From IMG/VR virus record IMGVR_UViG_3300050131_000313, positions 1 through 20,579 of that record: a stretch of DNA of 20,579 nt. The stretch is one strand, 5' to 3'. The translations under genes were made by a program, and so were the position numbers. This DNA is from a virus. The stretch's first letter is position 1. Each line of letters begins with the position of its first letter. The notes under the pieces were generated by a model that had not been told where the DNA came from, did not search any database, and was given only the letters and a program-made list of their open reading frames with translations. Below are positions 10,814 to 18,250 of the stretch, piece after piece.

Positions 10814-11644
10814 TCAGGCTACCAAGGCCGCGATATCCTCCAGCGACCACAGCCGGTCTGAAATCCCGGCAGCCATTGCTGGCGTAATCCGCAGCGTCTT
10901 GTGAAGCCGCGCGAAATTGTAGTGCATGAAGTGAAGCGCGACCATCGCAGCGTGATTGCCGAATTTCTTCGAGAAACCGTTGGTCAACCGCGTGAAGCGG
11001 CGCATTCCCATTCTCATTGTGAGGTTGGCCCGTTCCACGTAGGACGTGTTGATGTGGGCCGGATCGGGAGCGCCGATTATCGGATGGCTCTCGCAGGACG
11101 TGCAGATCGCCGGGCTGTAGCGCTTCTCGCCTTCCGGGTCGATCCCGTAAACCTTTACCAATTGCGCATAGTCGATGTCATTGCCGAATGCGTCCGGTAC
11201 GGCCTTCAGGTACATCTTGTGGCCGTCCGTCGTCAACTGAATGCGATTTGCGAGACGACCCGCTACGTCTTGAAGGAATTCAGTCGCCACCCCAGCATCC
11301 CTCTTGCTTGCGACGAGCCAACTGATGGCCAGTTTTGTTTCGGCATCAATCGCGGTGAAAGTCCATACGTCTCCGGCATGGCCAGCCGCCGCAAAATGCT
11401 CCGGCTTCACGTTTTTTGCCTTCGCATAGCAGAACGCCCAAATTTCGTCGATTTGAACGTGCTTGGATGTTATATTGCGGAGCGCGGCATCCTGGTACTC
11501 AGCGCACGCGTGGCCCACGTCAACCAAGAGCTTTGTAACCGTGTTTATAGAAACGTCCGCCATGCGACTGGTGGCGCGAAGGCTGTTGCCTTCGACGAGC
11601 ATCTGAATGATCTGTGCGCGATCACCAATGGACAGCCGGTTCAT
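10814..11644 (-). CDS. IS1-family DDE transposase
   Basis: 276 residues with an N-terminal HTH (about 5-40: GDRAQIIQMLVEGNSLRATSR, then SINTVTKLL). The catalytic core has D66 in QIDEIWAF, D140 in TTDGHKMY and E204 in SYVERANLTMRM, followed by the RFTRLTNGFSKK segment typical of IS1-type enzymes. It appears full length without frameshift, unlike classical two-frame IS1, and matches single-frame members of the family. The element ends and duplication size agree with the assignment. Confidence 0.92.
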   Translation of the reverse strand: MNRLSIGDRAQIIQMLVEGNSLRATSRMADVSINTVTKLLVDVGHACAEYQDAALRNITSKHVQIDEIWAFCYAKAKNVKPEHFAAAGHAGDVWTFTAIDAETKLAISWLVASKRDAGVATEFLQDVAGRLANRIQLTTDGHKMYLKAVPDAFGNDIDYAQLVKVYGIDPEGEKRYSPAICTSCESHPIIGAPDPAHINTSYVERANLTMRMGMRRFTRLTNGFSKKFGNHAAMVALHFMHYNFARLHKTLRITPAMAAGISDRLWSLEDIAALVA

Positions 11645-11717
11645 GTATCCAGTATGAACCTTAGGCGCTCAAATGTCAAGCATACAATTCAGTTTAACGC
11701 GTTACGTTCAGTAGTTG

Positions 11718-11746
11718 TTGACTGACAGAAAAAAACATGCTATCGT
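11718..11746 (+). promoter_or_regulatory. Promoter of the toxin-antitoxin operon
   Basis: TTGACT (11718-11723), a 17-base spacer and TATCGT (11741-11746) lie 20 bases before the toxin ATG. TA promoters are normally repressed by their own antitoxin; no operator is assigned here. Confidence 0.6.
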
Positions 11747-11766
11747 ACACATAGACATAATCTTGC

Positions 11767-12063
11767 ATGGATATCGAGTTCAGGGATTCTCGTCTGTCCC
11801 TGATCGAAACGGAACGGGCAATGGAGACGAGGTTGCCCGTGTCGGTGATAGCGTCATGCAGGCAAAAACTGGTAATTCTTCGGGCGGCCCCGGATGAAAG
11901 AACATTGAGGAACTGGAAGAGCTTGCACTACGAAAAACTTGGCGGAGATCGTTTAGGACAACGCTCGATTAGACTGAACAAACAATGGCGTTTGGTATTT
12001 ACCCTGAATTCGGACCTGACACCTCCAAAGCTCACGGTGTTGTCGGTTGAAGACTACCATTGA
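11767..12063 (+). CDS. higB: HigB/RelE-type toxin
   Basis: 98 residues, beginning MDIEFRDSRLSLIE. The C-terminal half has RTLRNWKSLHYEKLGGDRLGQRSIRLNKQWRLVF in the pattern of HigB toxins, ribosome-dependent mRNA endonucleases of the RelE fold. Expected basic residues (R, K, H in the RNWKSLHYEKL and RSIRLNKQWRL stretches) are present, so it is probably active. It lies directly upstream of its likely antitoxin, the usual toxin-first order of higBA. Confidence 0.88.
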   Translation: MDIEFRDSRLSLIETERAMETRLPVSVIASCRQKLVILRAAPDERTLRNWKSLHYEKLGGDRLGQRSIRLNKQWRLVFTLNSDLTPPKLTVLSVEDYH

Positions 12064-12071
12064 GGCTAAAT

Positions 12072-13202
12072 ATGGGACACACGGCTACAGATTGGGTGAT
12101 GCATCCTGGGTACTATCTAAAGGAAGAGATGGATGCGCGCGGCTGGTTGCAGCGCGACTTGGCTTTTATTCTGGGCGTTCCTGAACAGGCGGTTAACGTG
12201 ATATTGTCCGCAAAACGCGGGATCAGCCCTGATATGGCACTAGCGCTCGGTGAAGCGTTCGACGTGCCAGCCGAATTCTTTGCAAACCTTCAGAAGGCTT
12301 ATGATCTCTCGCGGGCGAATCCTCCAAATCCCAGCGTAGCGGTGCGTGGAAGGATACAGGGCCAATATCCGATTCGCGAGATGATCAAGCGGGGTTGGCT
12401 TATTGACGGCGATTCGGCTATGCTCCAAGGCCAACTAATCCGGTTTTTTGACGTTGCGTCTTCGGATGACATACCATTCCTTGCACACGCTGCAAAGAAG
12501 TCCAGTTACGAGGAACGCGACATCAGCCCGGCTCAACTTGCTTGGCTCTTCCGGGTCAAACAAATAGCGCGGTCCATTGGAGTCCCAGGGTATTCGGACA
12601 AAGCCCTGCGTGATGCCTTAGCAAGATTAACCACGCTGCTATATGCGCCAGAGGAAACGCGACATGTTCCAAAGATACTAATGGACGCTGGCGTTAGGCT
12701 GATCTTTGTCGAGAGGCTTCCCCAAGCCAACATCGATGGCGTGTGTTTCTGGCTTGACCAGAATTCGCCCGTAATTGGCATGTCGCTTCGCTACGACAGG
12801 ATTGACAATTTTTGGTTCGTATTGCGCCATGAAATTGAGCATGTTCTTCGGAGGGACGGGCTAGACCTGGAGATTGTTGACGAGCTTGACGGCGTGCGCT
12901 CCTCGACAGAATCCTCTCTGCCGGAGGAGGAGCGAGCGGCCAACGGAGCGGCGGCCGATTTTTGCGCCTCTTCGGACAAGGTGGATTCGTTTATCGCACG
13001 GAAGCGCCCATATTTCTACGAAAAGGACGTGCTGGCGTTGGCCCGCATACTTAATAGGCATCCAGGTCTGGTAGTCGGGCAGATGCAGAAGAAGCTAAAT
13101 GATTATGCATACCTGAAGCGGTATCAGGTCAAGATACGGTCTCTTGCGCTTCCGGGCGCGATCGCAGATGGTTGGGGGCAGACTATTCCGGTCAGCATGT
13201 AA
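12072..13202 (+). CDS. HigA-type antitoxin fused to an ImmA/IrrE-like metalloprotease domain
   Basis: 376 residues from ATG 12072; a TTG at 12060 overlapping the toxin stop is an alternative. Residues about 8-75 form a HigA-like HTH (HPGYYLKEEMDARGWLQRDLAF, then SPDMALALGEAFDV). The C-terminal half has the ImmA/IrrE pattern with a zinc-protease HEIEH motif at about 253-257 (WFVLRHEIEHVL). Such long antitoxins are known in higBA-like and mobile-element regulators, where the protease domain may cleave a repressor. Here it likely neutralises the HigB-like toxin and represses the operon; the protease role is inferred. Confidence 0.85.
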   Translation: MGHTATDWVMHPGYYLKEEMDARGWLQRDLAFILGVPEQAVNVILSAKRGISPDMALALGEAFDVPAEFFANLQKAYDLSRANPPNPSVAVRGRIQGQYPIREMIKRGWLIDGDSAMLQGQLIRFFDVASSDDIPFLAHAAKKSSYEERDISPAQLAWLFRVKQIARSIGVPGYSDKALRDALARLTTLLYAPEETRHVPKILMDAGVRLIFVERLPQANIDGVCFWLDQNSPVIGMSLRYDRIDNFWFVLRHEIEHVLRRDGLDLEIVDELDGVRSSTESSLPEEERAANGAAADFCASSDKVDSFIARKRPYFYEKDVLALARILNRHPGLVVGQMQKKLNDYAYLKRYQVKIRSLALPGAIADGWGQTIPVSM

Positions 13203-13218
13203 ATGAGCGAGGTTTGAA

Positions 13219-13698
13219 GTGACGAAACAGGAAAGACTACAGCGGGCGTGGCATCATTTCGACGATCAACAAGATCATCTTCCATCCAGCGCCCGGCAGG
13301 CGTGCGAATGGGCCGTAGCTGCCAATCTGTTGCAACTACCCGAGATTGACCCTTACGACGCCCTTGCGGAGGACATGGCACAGGCGCTTCGGGCTGAGCA
13401 CGGCATTGATGACGAAGGCCGTCGCTACCGAATTAATCATGCTATGCGCGTTAGTAAGGCTGGGGTGCAGTACACGTTCTGGGCGGCGATGGGACATGCT
13501 CCACACGATCACATGGAAAAGGCATTCGCGCAAAGGCGCGAACAAATCGTGGGAGACTGCTTCCAACTAAAAACAGACGTGGATGTTTATAACAGTCTGA
13601 CCGCCAAAAATATGCCCAAGGTGCAGACTGTGCTGGACTTCACCGACGACGTTGCGGAGCGCGAAGAACAGCGTAGATTCGGGAGCAGGGCAGCCTAG
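13219..13698 (+). CDS. Protein of unknown function, transposon cargo
   Basis: 159 residues from GTG 13219, 16 bases after the antitoxin gene, so probably the third gene of that operon. It is soluble, mostly helical by composition, with acidic stretches (PEIDPYDALAEDMAQAL, DDVAEREEQRRFG) and one central hydrophobic-aromatic patch (VQYTFWAAMGHAP). No catalytic motif or family recognised. Its stop overlaps by four bases that of the convergent gene. Confidence 0.6.
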   Translation: MTKQERLQRAWHHFDDQQDHLPSSARQACEWAVAANLLQLPEIDPYDALAEDMAQALRAEHGIDDEGRRYRINHAMRVSKAGVQYTFWAAMGHAPHDHMEKAFAQRREQIVGDCFQLKTDVDVYNSLTAKNMPKVQTVLDFTDDVAEREEQRRFGSRAA

Positions 13699-13922
13699 TT
13701 GGTTTTTTTCCATCTCGCCGCAGCGGCCACCCGTGCAATGTCTGTACGTTGCTCCGGGCTGAGTTTACTGGCCCTGGCTTTACCGCCCTCCAGTCCACCG
13801 CTGCGACCGCGAACCGAGAACGCCTTCTTTTTGTCGGAAACGTCGTCTGACACTTCGCCGGTGGCGATGTCTACGATCAGCTTGGCTAGTTGGTTCGGAT
13901 CGCGCGGGCGCTTCGATTCCAT
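13695..13922 (-). CDS. Small basic protein of mobile-element type
   Basis: 75 residues. It begins MESKRPRDPNQLAKLIVDIATGE, a start shared by many short proteins on mobile elements. A glycine-rich basic segment (SGGLEGGKARASKL) and a SPEQRTDIARVAAAARWKK tail follow and may bind nucleic acid. Function unknown. It is convergent with the preceding gene and ends 45 bases inside the right transposon end. Confidence 0.65.
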   Translation of the reverse strand: MESKRPRDPNQLAKLIVDIATGEVSDDVSDKKKAFSVRGRSGGLEGGKARASKLSPEQRTDIARVAAAARWKKTN

Positions 13923-13966
13923 GCGACCATTATCCCATCAGTCGCGGCAAGCATGGAATACCAAGA

Positions 13967-13988
13967 TTTTTCAAACTGAGACACTACC
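13967..13988 (-). repeat. Right terminal inverted repeat of the transposon
   Basis: It begins TTTTTCAAACTG and ends GACACTACC, the exact inverse of the left end. Confidence 0.93.
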
Positions 13989-13996
13989 GTAGTTTG
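13989..13996. repeat. Target site duplication, right copy
   Basis: GTAGTTTG, identical to 10238-10245. Confidence 0.92.
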
Positions 13997-14007
13997 CTAT
14001 GTGACAC
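13989..14007 (-). pseudogene. 5' piece of the gene split by the transposon
   Basis: A GTG at 14007-14005 followed by codons for SHSKL, with AAAGG seven bases upstream. It joins in frame to 10237-10089 when the transposon is removed (168 bases, 56 codons including stop). Confidence 0.6.
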
Positions 14008-14023
14008 CGTGATACCTTTACCT

Positions 14024-14533
14024 ATGATGACGCTGGACCGACCACAGTTCGAACTGCTCTACGCGGAATATTCCGCCAGGCTCGTGCGTTTCATATCCTC
14101 GCACACCAACGATGTCGATGACATTGCGGCCGAGACCTGGTTTAAGGCGTGGCGCGGACGCGCTGTATTCCGCGGCGATTCGCTATTCTACACGTGGCTC
14201 TGCACGATCGCCATCAATGAAATCCGCCAACGCGTCAGATCCAACGCGCTCAGGCGAGCCCGCGCTGAAATGGTTCCTCTCGATGCACTGACAGACAGTT
14301 CCATTCCGACCGTCCCGGCGTCGGTCGAGCGAGCGCTGATTGCACGCCAAAAGATCGAAAAAATCATGGACCGGGTGCCAGCGAGAGACCTGCCGCTATT
14401 CCACATGCGCTTTGTACTCGGGTACGGCCCGGTTGAAATTGGAGCCATAACTGGCATTCAGCAGGAGACAGTCAAGACTCGTATCTACCGGTCGCTCAAT
14501 CACTCCACGACAAGCGGCCCGCGGGTCGCATAG
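14024..14533 (+). CDS. ECF-like sigma-70 family factor
   Basis: 169 residues from ATG 14024 (ATG 14027 also possible). Region 2 covers about residues 8-70: LLYAEYSARLVRFI, DVDDIAAETWFKAWRG, FYTWLCTIAINEIR. Region 4 covers about 107-160 with a helix-turn-helix: FHMRFVLGYGPVEIGAITG and QETVKTRIYRSLNH. It directs RNA polymerase to specific promoters, perhaps phage late genes. It was divergent from the small gene now split by the transposon, so its promoter region is altered. Its end overlaps the terL end by 34 bases. Confidence 0.88.
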   Translation: MMTLDRPQFELLYAEYSARLVRFISSHTNDVDDIAAETWFKAWRGRAVFRGDSLFYTWLCTIAINEIRQRVRSNALRRARAEMVPLDALTDSSIPTVPASVERALIARQKIEKIMDRVPARDLPLFHMRFVLGYGPVEIGAITGIQQETVKTRIYRSLNHSTTSGPRVA

Positions 14534-17265
14534 ACGCTTTCAGGTTTGTACAGCAGCATGGCGCGCGCAAGGGCCGTAATGATAGCTGCGCATCCATCAA
14601 TGCGTTTGGATGCCGTCGTCCGGTCTGGCTTCGATGGCTTTATATTGTCCGCGCCGTCGCTCAGGATCGCCAGGCAGGAAGCGTTCCAGTTCAGGATCGG
14701 ATTGTTCCCGTGGGCGATTCTGTTTGCCATGTGCATCGCCAGAAACTCTTTGGTTGGCGCCGAAATGGTTGCGAATCCCTGGCGGATATCGATCGCCGTC
14801 ATACCTTCCTCGTCACTCAGTTTCTGCCCTATGGCGCGCATGCCGCCCCACTTGTCGAACGTGAGCTCCCGCATGTCGAACATTTCCGCGGCCCATTTGA
14901 TCTTGTCTTCGATCACCTTCGCATGCACTTCATACCCAGGTACCATGTCGATGAATTTTCTCTCCATCCAATCGTTCAGGGGAGCCCGAGTCCGCGTCTC
15001 GAAGAATTTCCGGCGCTTCTCCGGGAGCCAATAAAACATCAGGACCTTCCACTGGTCTACGCTGTTGTTGTCGAAGTCGTCCGTTGGCGGGAACAGGCAG
15101 GCCAGCGCTGTCATATCGATTGACCATGCCAGATCGACGCCAACAATGCAGGGCCTGTCGACAAGTCCCCATTTTTTAATGAGCAACTGTACGTCGTAGG
15201 TTGCCCACTCGCGCAGGTCGACGCCGCCGCCGCCTTCATACCACTGCGCCATGTCGATCGCCGGCGTCTCGCTCATCGAGAATGGCACATTGAGGTTGAG
15301 TCGGACGTAGCTGCCCTTCTTTTCCGGCTTAGTCAAAGCATCATTCAAATTCTCTTCGATGTCCGCATCTTTGAGAAATCCGCGATGGTCCTCATGGCTT
15401 GGGTTGGCCGCCACCCGAGCTTCGCGCGACTTCCAGTATTCCGGGTCCTTGATTATCCGCTTTGGATCCGCCTGCCAGATCGCCGCGTGAAACCGCGGGT
15501 TGACCAGACTTCCATCAAGGATGTGTTGAGCATTTTCGTATTCGTCAAACCACAACTTGCTTTCCTGCTCATCGCCGGACGTTGTAGTCTCGACCATGAG
15601 CGGCTCTTTTCTGGAAAGTTGCCCCTTGATCAAAACGGAGTGAACTTCCGCGGCGCCTTTCCGGGTGAAACGGTGAAGTTCGTCGAAAAGAAGAAGGCTG
15701 GGGCGCTTACCATCCTGCGTTTTACCTTCTGCGGCGAGCACGCGGTATACACCGCGGCCGTCTTTCCGGACGATCCGCAGCCGCGATGCGCGGACATCCA
15801 GTATTTGTTTCAGCCGCGGGTTATTGTCGACGAAGAGCTTCGCCGCGTCGAATGTAATCTTTGCCTGATCCGTAGCGCTGGCGATCCCAAAGGCCTCCGG
15901 CATCATCTCATCTGCAACTTCGACCACGATGTGATATATCGGCAACCCGCCGACAAGGAAGCTGTTGTGCGTGGGGACGAATGATTTTCCGACGAGGTAC
16001 AGGTGGGTAGGGTTATCCACCTCGATACACTGCATGGGTCGCTTCTCAACCTCTTTTATGGTTATGTGGTGATACAGTCCGCGAGCCCCTTTGAGTCGCG
16101 GCCACCGACGCTCTAGTTTGCGCGGCAATTTCGAGCACGGCATATCATCCAAGGCTGTAAATTGAACCCGGTAATTCGTGGCGTTCGGAACACCATACCG
16201 ATCTGACTCCACGGGATTGCAGGTAGCTTTGACACCGAGTGATCGAAGAAGCTCCATAACGTCCCGCGATAGTGCCTCGACAGATGTCGAATAAATTGCC
16301 TGCCCTTTGTTGGTCGATATGCAACCGTCCGAATCCATCAGGCCGGCGACAAGTTCCCAGCGCTGCTCAATCGACGCCCTAAGATACTCCAGACGTATCC
16401 TCTTCATGGAAAAATGGGGGACCACAATAGGTCTGAGTTGTGGAATTCGGTATACATTGCTTTCCCCTGCCTGCTCGCGCATCCAAGTGAACTCATATCC
16501 AATGAATGCCATGTTAGCTAAGAACATGTCCACATCAGCGCGATTTACCGTCACCGTGGAGGCGTCAGACTTTCCGTTCCCTAACCAGAAACCGAACGCA
16601 TAAGGATGCACTGGAAGGTCAGATCCGGAAGTGGCGTATTCGACGGCCATCGCCTGTTTTATTCGAAAATATGATTTTTTGTAACCCCCATTTTTAGGAC
16701 ACTGCTCAAACATTTGCAGTGTGGTGAAAACTTGTGGGCCGTAGCGTCCGCTGTATTTCTCAGCAAGCCATTCGTGGCGCTCCCCGGCTATGACGGACGT
16801 ACCGTCACCAAAACACACCTCGAAGGCTCTTTCAGTGTCGACGACATCACTCTTGGCGGTAACGCGCGTAGGCAGCCCGTTTTCGGAGAAAACATAATCG
16901 CCTACTGCGACATTTCCCATGGTCGACCAACCCGACGGAGTTGGTATAAGTTCATTAGAATCAATTAATTTGCCATTTTGTTTTGCAACAGATTCATAGG
17001 CTTTTCGGTACTGGCGGAGTCCGGTGAACTGATCTACGGTTCCGTAGAGGATGCGCAGCTCGTCGTGCTGCCATTTCATCAGATCGTAGCCGAAAGGCTT
17101 GTAGAGGACGTTCCGGAAGAACCGCACCACCCTGCAGCCGCGGCACTGCCAGGCGATAGTCCTGCTCTGGAGGATGAGCCGATCGCACCACGTCTCCACG
17201 CCGCAATAGTTACAGCGTTGCGGCCGGTACTTGGAGCCAGGCGGAATTGGAATGGTCTGGTTCAA
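14500..17265 (-). CDS. Terminase large subunit with internal intein
   Basis: 921 residues from a TTG at 17265 that overlaps the stop of the preceding gene (TTGA). The extein is 586 residues after removing intein 100-434. It has an N-terminal zinc ribbon (CNYC 18-21, CRGC 41-44) and Walker A AKQNGK at 94-99 continuing with S435 after splicing. It also has Walker B LLLFDE 524-529, coupling motif TTTSG 560-564, a nuclease aspartate in VDLAWS (D711) and a later KRIDG Asp (about 890). This is an HK97-type ATPase/nuclease that packages DNA. The intein sits exactly in the P-loop, so the enzyme is inactive before splicing. A longer frame starts at 17358 but overlaps the upstream gene. It is last of a coupled minus-strand operon. 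Confidence 0.93.
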   Translation of the reverse strand: MNQTIPIPPGSKYRPQRCNYCGVETWCDRLILQSRTIAWQCRGCRVVRFFRNVLYKPFGYDLMKWQHDELRILYGTVDQFTGLRQYRKAYESVAKQNGKLIDSNELIPTPSGWSTMGNVAVGDYVFSENGLPTRVTAKSDVVDTERAFEVCFGDGTSVIAGERHEWLAEKYSGRYGPQVFTTLQMFEQCPKNGGYKKSYFRIKQAMAVEYATSGSDLPVHPYAFGFWLGNGKSDASTVTVNRADVDMFLANMAFIGYEFTWMREQAGESNVYRIPQLRPIVVPHFSMKRIRLEYLRASIEQRWELVAGLMDSDGCISTNKGQAIYSTSVEALSRDVMELLRSLGVKATCNPVESDRYGVPNATNYRVQFTALDDMPCSKLPRKLERRWPRLKGARGLYHHITIKEVEKRPMQCIEVDNPTHLYLVGKSFVPTHNSFLVGGLPIYHIVVEVADEMMPEAFGIASATDQAKITFDAAKLFVDNNPRLKQILDVRASRLRIVRKDGRGVYRVLAAEGKTQDGKRPSLLLFDELHRFTRKGAAEVHSVLIKGQLSRKEPLMVETTTSGDEQESKLWFDEYENAQHILDGSLVNPRFHAAIWQADPKRIIKDPEYWKSREARVAANPSHEDHRGFLKDADIEENLNDALTKPEKKGSYVRLNLNVPFSMSETPAIDMAQWYEGGGGVDLREWATYDVQLLIKKWGLVDRPCIVGVDLAWSIDMTALACLFPPTDDFDNNSVDQWKVLMFYWLPEKRRKFFETRTRAPLNDWMERKFIDMVPGYEVHAKVIEDKIKWAAEMFDMRELTFDKWGGMRAIGQKLSDEEGMTAIDIRQGFATISAPTKEFLAMHMANRIAHGNNPILNWNASCLAILSDGADNIKPSKPDRTTASKRIDGCAAIITALARAMLLYKPESVYATRGPLVVE
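15964..16968 (-). mobile_element. Class 3 intein with LAGLIDADG endonuclease in terL
   Basis: 335 residues between GK and SFLVGGLP of the terminase P-loop. The Hint blocks are LIPTPSGW near the start, GDYVFSENGLPTRV, an AGERHEW segment, MQCIEVDNPTHLYLVG and the end VPTHN, followed by Ser. The first residue is Leu, so the usual Cys/Ser1 nucleophile is absent. Instead W67, C314 and T333 form the WCT triplet of class 3 inteins. Between the blocks lie two endonuclease motifs, AFGFWLGNG and ELVAGLMDSDG, each with an acidic or Asn residue at the active position. Splicing should be autocatalytic, and homing into inteinless terL alleles is likely. Confidence 0.9.
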
Positions 17266-17747
17266 ACGGGTAAACCGCCAACAAGGAAACTGTCGTGTGT
17301 CGGTACCATGCTCTCGCCAACAAGGTATAGGTGTGATTCGGAATCCACTTCGACACACTGCATCGGCCGCGGATCCACCTCGGTGATGGAGGAAACAACG
17401 TGCTCGCCAGCCATTCCGTCGCGGGCCGCTTTAGCTATGCGAAAAGACGATTGTAGCTGTTCGAACATTTCGAGAGACGTCCAAACACGTGCTGGTTCTC
17501 GGTTGTTCCGGCACAACCACTGCTGGCGAGAGCCGGCAGTAATGGAAGATCCATCGCTGAATCGGAGTTCGAATACCCTCTCTGTCTCTTCGGCGTCGCT
17601 CTTTGCGATGACCTGAACCGGGCGCATCTTTTCCGATAGCACCGAAGCCCCGACACGAATGTCTCCCATGCTAGTCCATCCACCCGGCCGGGGGACAGGA
17701 GTGCCAAGGTCCATGGCGCCATGCGGGATTGTAATTGTAGTAGTCAC
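17262..17747 (-). CDS. Stand-alone class 3 mini-intein with terL-like ends
   Basis: 161 residues from a GTG that overlaps the stop of the methyltransferase gene (GTGA). The Hint domain is residues 11-152: VPRPGGWTSMGDI, GSRQQWL with W77, MQCVEV with C131 and VPTHD with T150. The WCT triplet is complete, but the final residue is Asp152 instead of Asn, and there is no endonuclease. After it come SFLVGGLPV and a stop, nearly the same as the terminase C-extein. The first ten residues (MTTTITIPHG) resemble the terL N-terminus (MNQTIPIPPG). It looks like a tandem partial duplicate of terL with internal deletions. It may splice, cleave, or be inert. Confidence 0.85.
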   Translation of the reverse strand: MTTTITIPHGAMDLGTPVPRPGGWTSMGDIRVGASVLSEKMRPVQVIAKSDAEETERVFELRFSDGSSITAGSRQQWLCRNNREPARVWTSLEMFEQLQSSFRIAKAARDGMAGEHVVSSITEVDPRPMQCVEVDSESHLYLVGESMVPTHDSFLVGGLPV

Positions 17748-18250
17748 GGTACCATGACTTGCCCGCTGACAAAATATCCGGCAATTCCTGATCCCTTCAG
17801 TATTCGGGCGTCCGCAGTGGAATAAGCTATCAGCGCCGACGGGCCGCCGGCGTTCTTATTCGGATCCGTTCCGTCCGGAAATCTGAAATTGATACGCCCG
17901 CGAATGAATAAAATCCCACTGGCAAATGGAAACACGTACCGCTGCCAGAAGTCCGTTTCCGTTCGCGCAAACGTGATGGCGATTCCATTGCGATGTTCGC
18001 TCATCTTTTGCATCCATGCTTTTATTACAGCACCATACGGGGGGTTTAAGAAAACCCTGCCTTCCCAATCAGCAGCGAGACCATCCTCCGGAAGTTCAAT
18101 ATGACGTTTTGCTGTCGGCCATGGCCGGGGCGACGGCGCTGCGCACGGGTCCAAGTCAAATGGCCCCAGTGCCTCCACGATAGCGCGCGGGGTTAGCCAG
18201 GTGTCAAACTCTCCCTCAGTCGCGTGATGGGAACCTATGCCGCGTTTCAT
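17744..18250 (-). CDS. Phage N6-adenine DNA methyltransferase (Dam-like)
   Basis: 168 residues. DTWLTPRAIVEALGPFDLDPCAA at about 16-38 and the catalytic FLNPPYG at 67-73 are hallmarks of the phage Dam methyltransferase family, which methylates adenine in DNA and protects phage genomes from restriction. GGPSALIAYS near the end completes the fold. Its start overlaps the stop of the upstream methyltransferase gene by four bases, so two DNA methyltransferases are made together. Confidence 0.9.
   Translation of the reverse strand: MKRGIGSHHATEGEFDTWLTPRAIVEALGPFDLDPCAAPSPRPWPTAKRHIELPEDGLAADWEGRVFLNPPYGAVIKAWMQKMSEHRNGIAITFARTETDFWQRYVFPFASGILFIRGRINFRFPDGTDPNKNAGGPSALIAYSTADARILKGSGIAGYFVSGQVMVP

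Larger units (their letters stand above)
10246..13988. mobile_element. IS1-like transposon carrying a toxin-antitoxin module
   Basis: A 3743-base element bounded by 22-bp perfect inverted repeats and an 8-bp duplication (GTAGTTTG), which fits IS1-family target duplications of 8-9 bp. It carries one DDE transposase of IS1 type (10814-11644) and five passenger genes: a secreted protein, HigB-like toxin, HigA/ImmA-like antitoxin, an unknown protein and a small basic protein. The perfect ends and intact duplication suggest a recent insertion. It interrupted a small phage gene next to the sigma factor. Confidence 0.9.

Noticed and set aside
17266-17358. Longer terL start at 17358
   Set aside because: It would overlap the mini-intein C-terminus in another frame and adds a sequence without terminase similarity; the TTGA overlap at 17265 fits this operon better.
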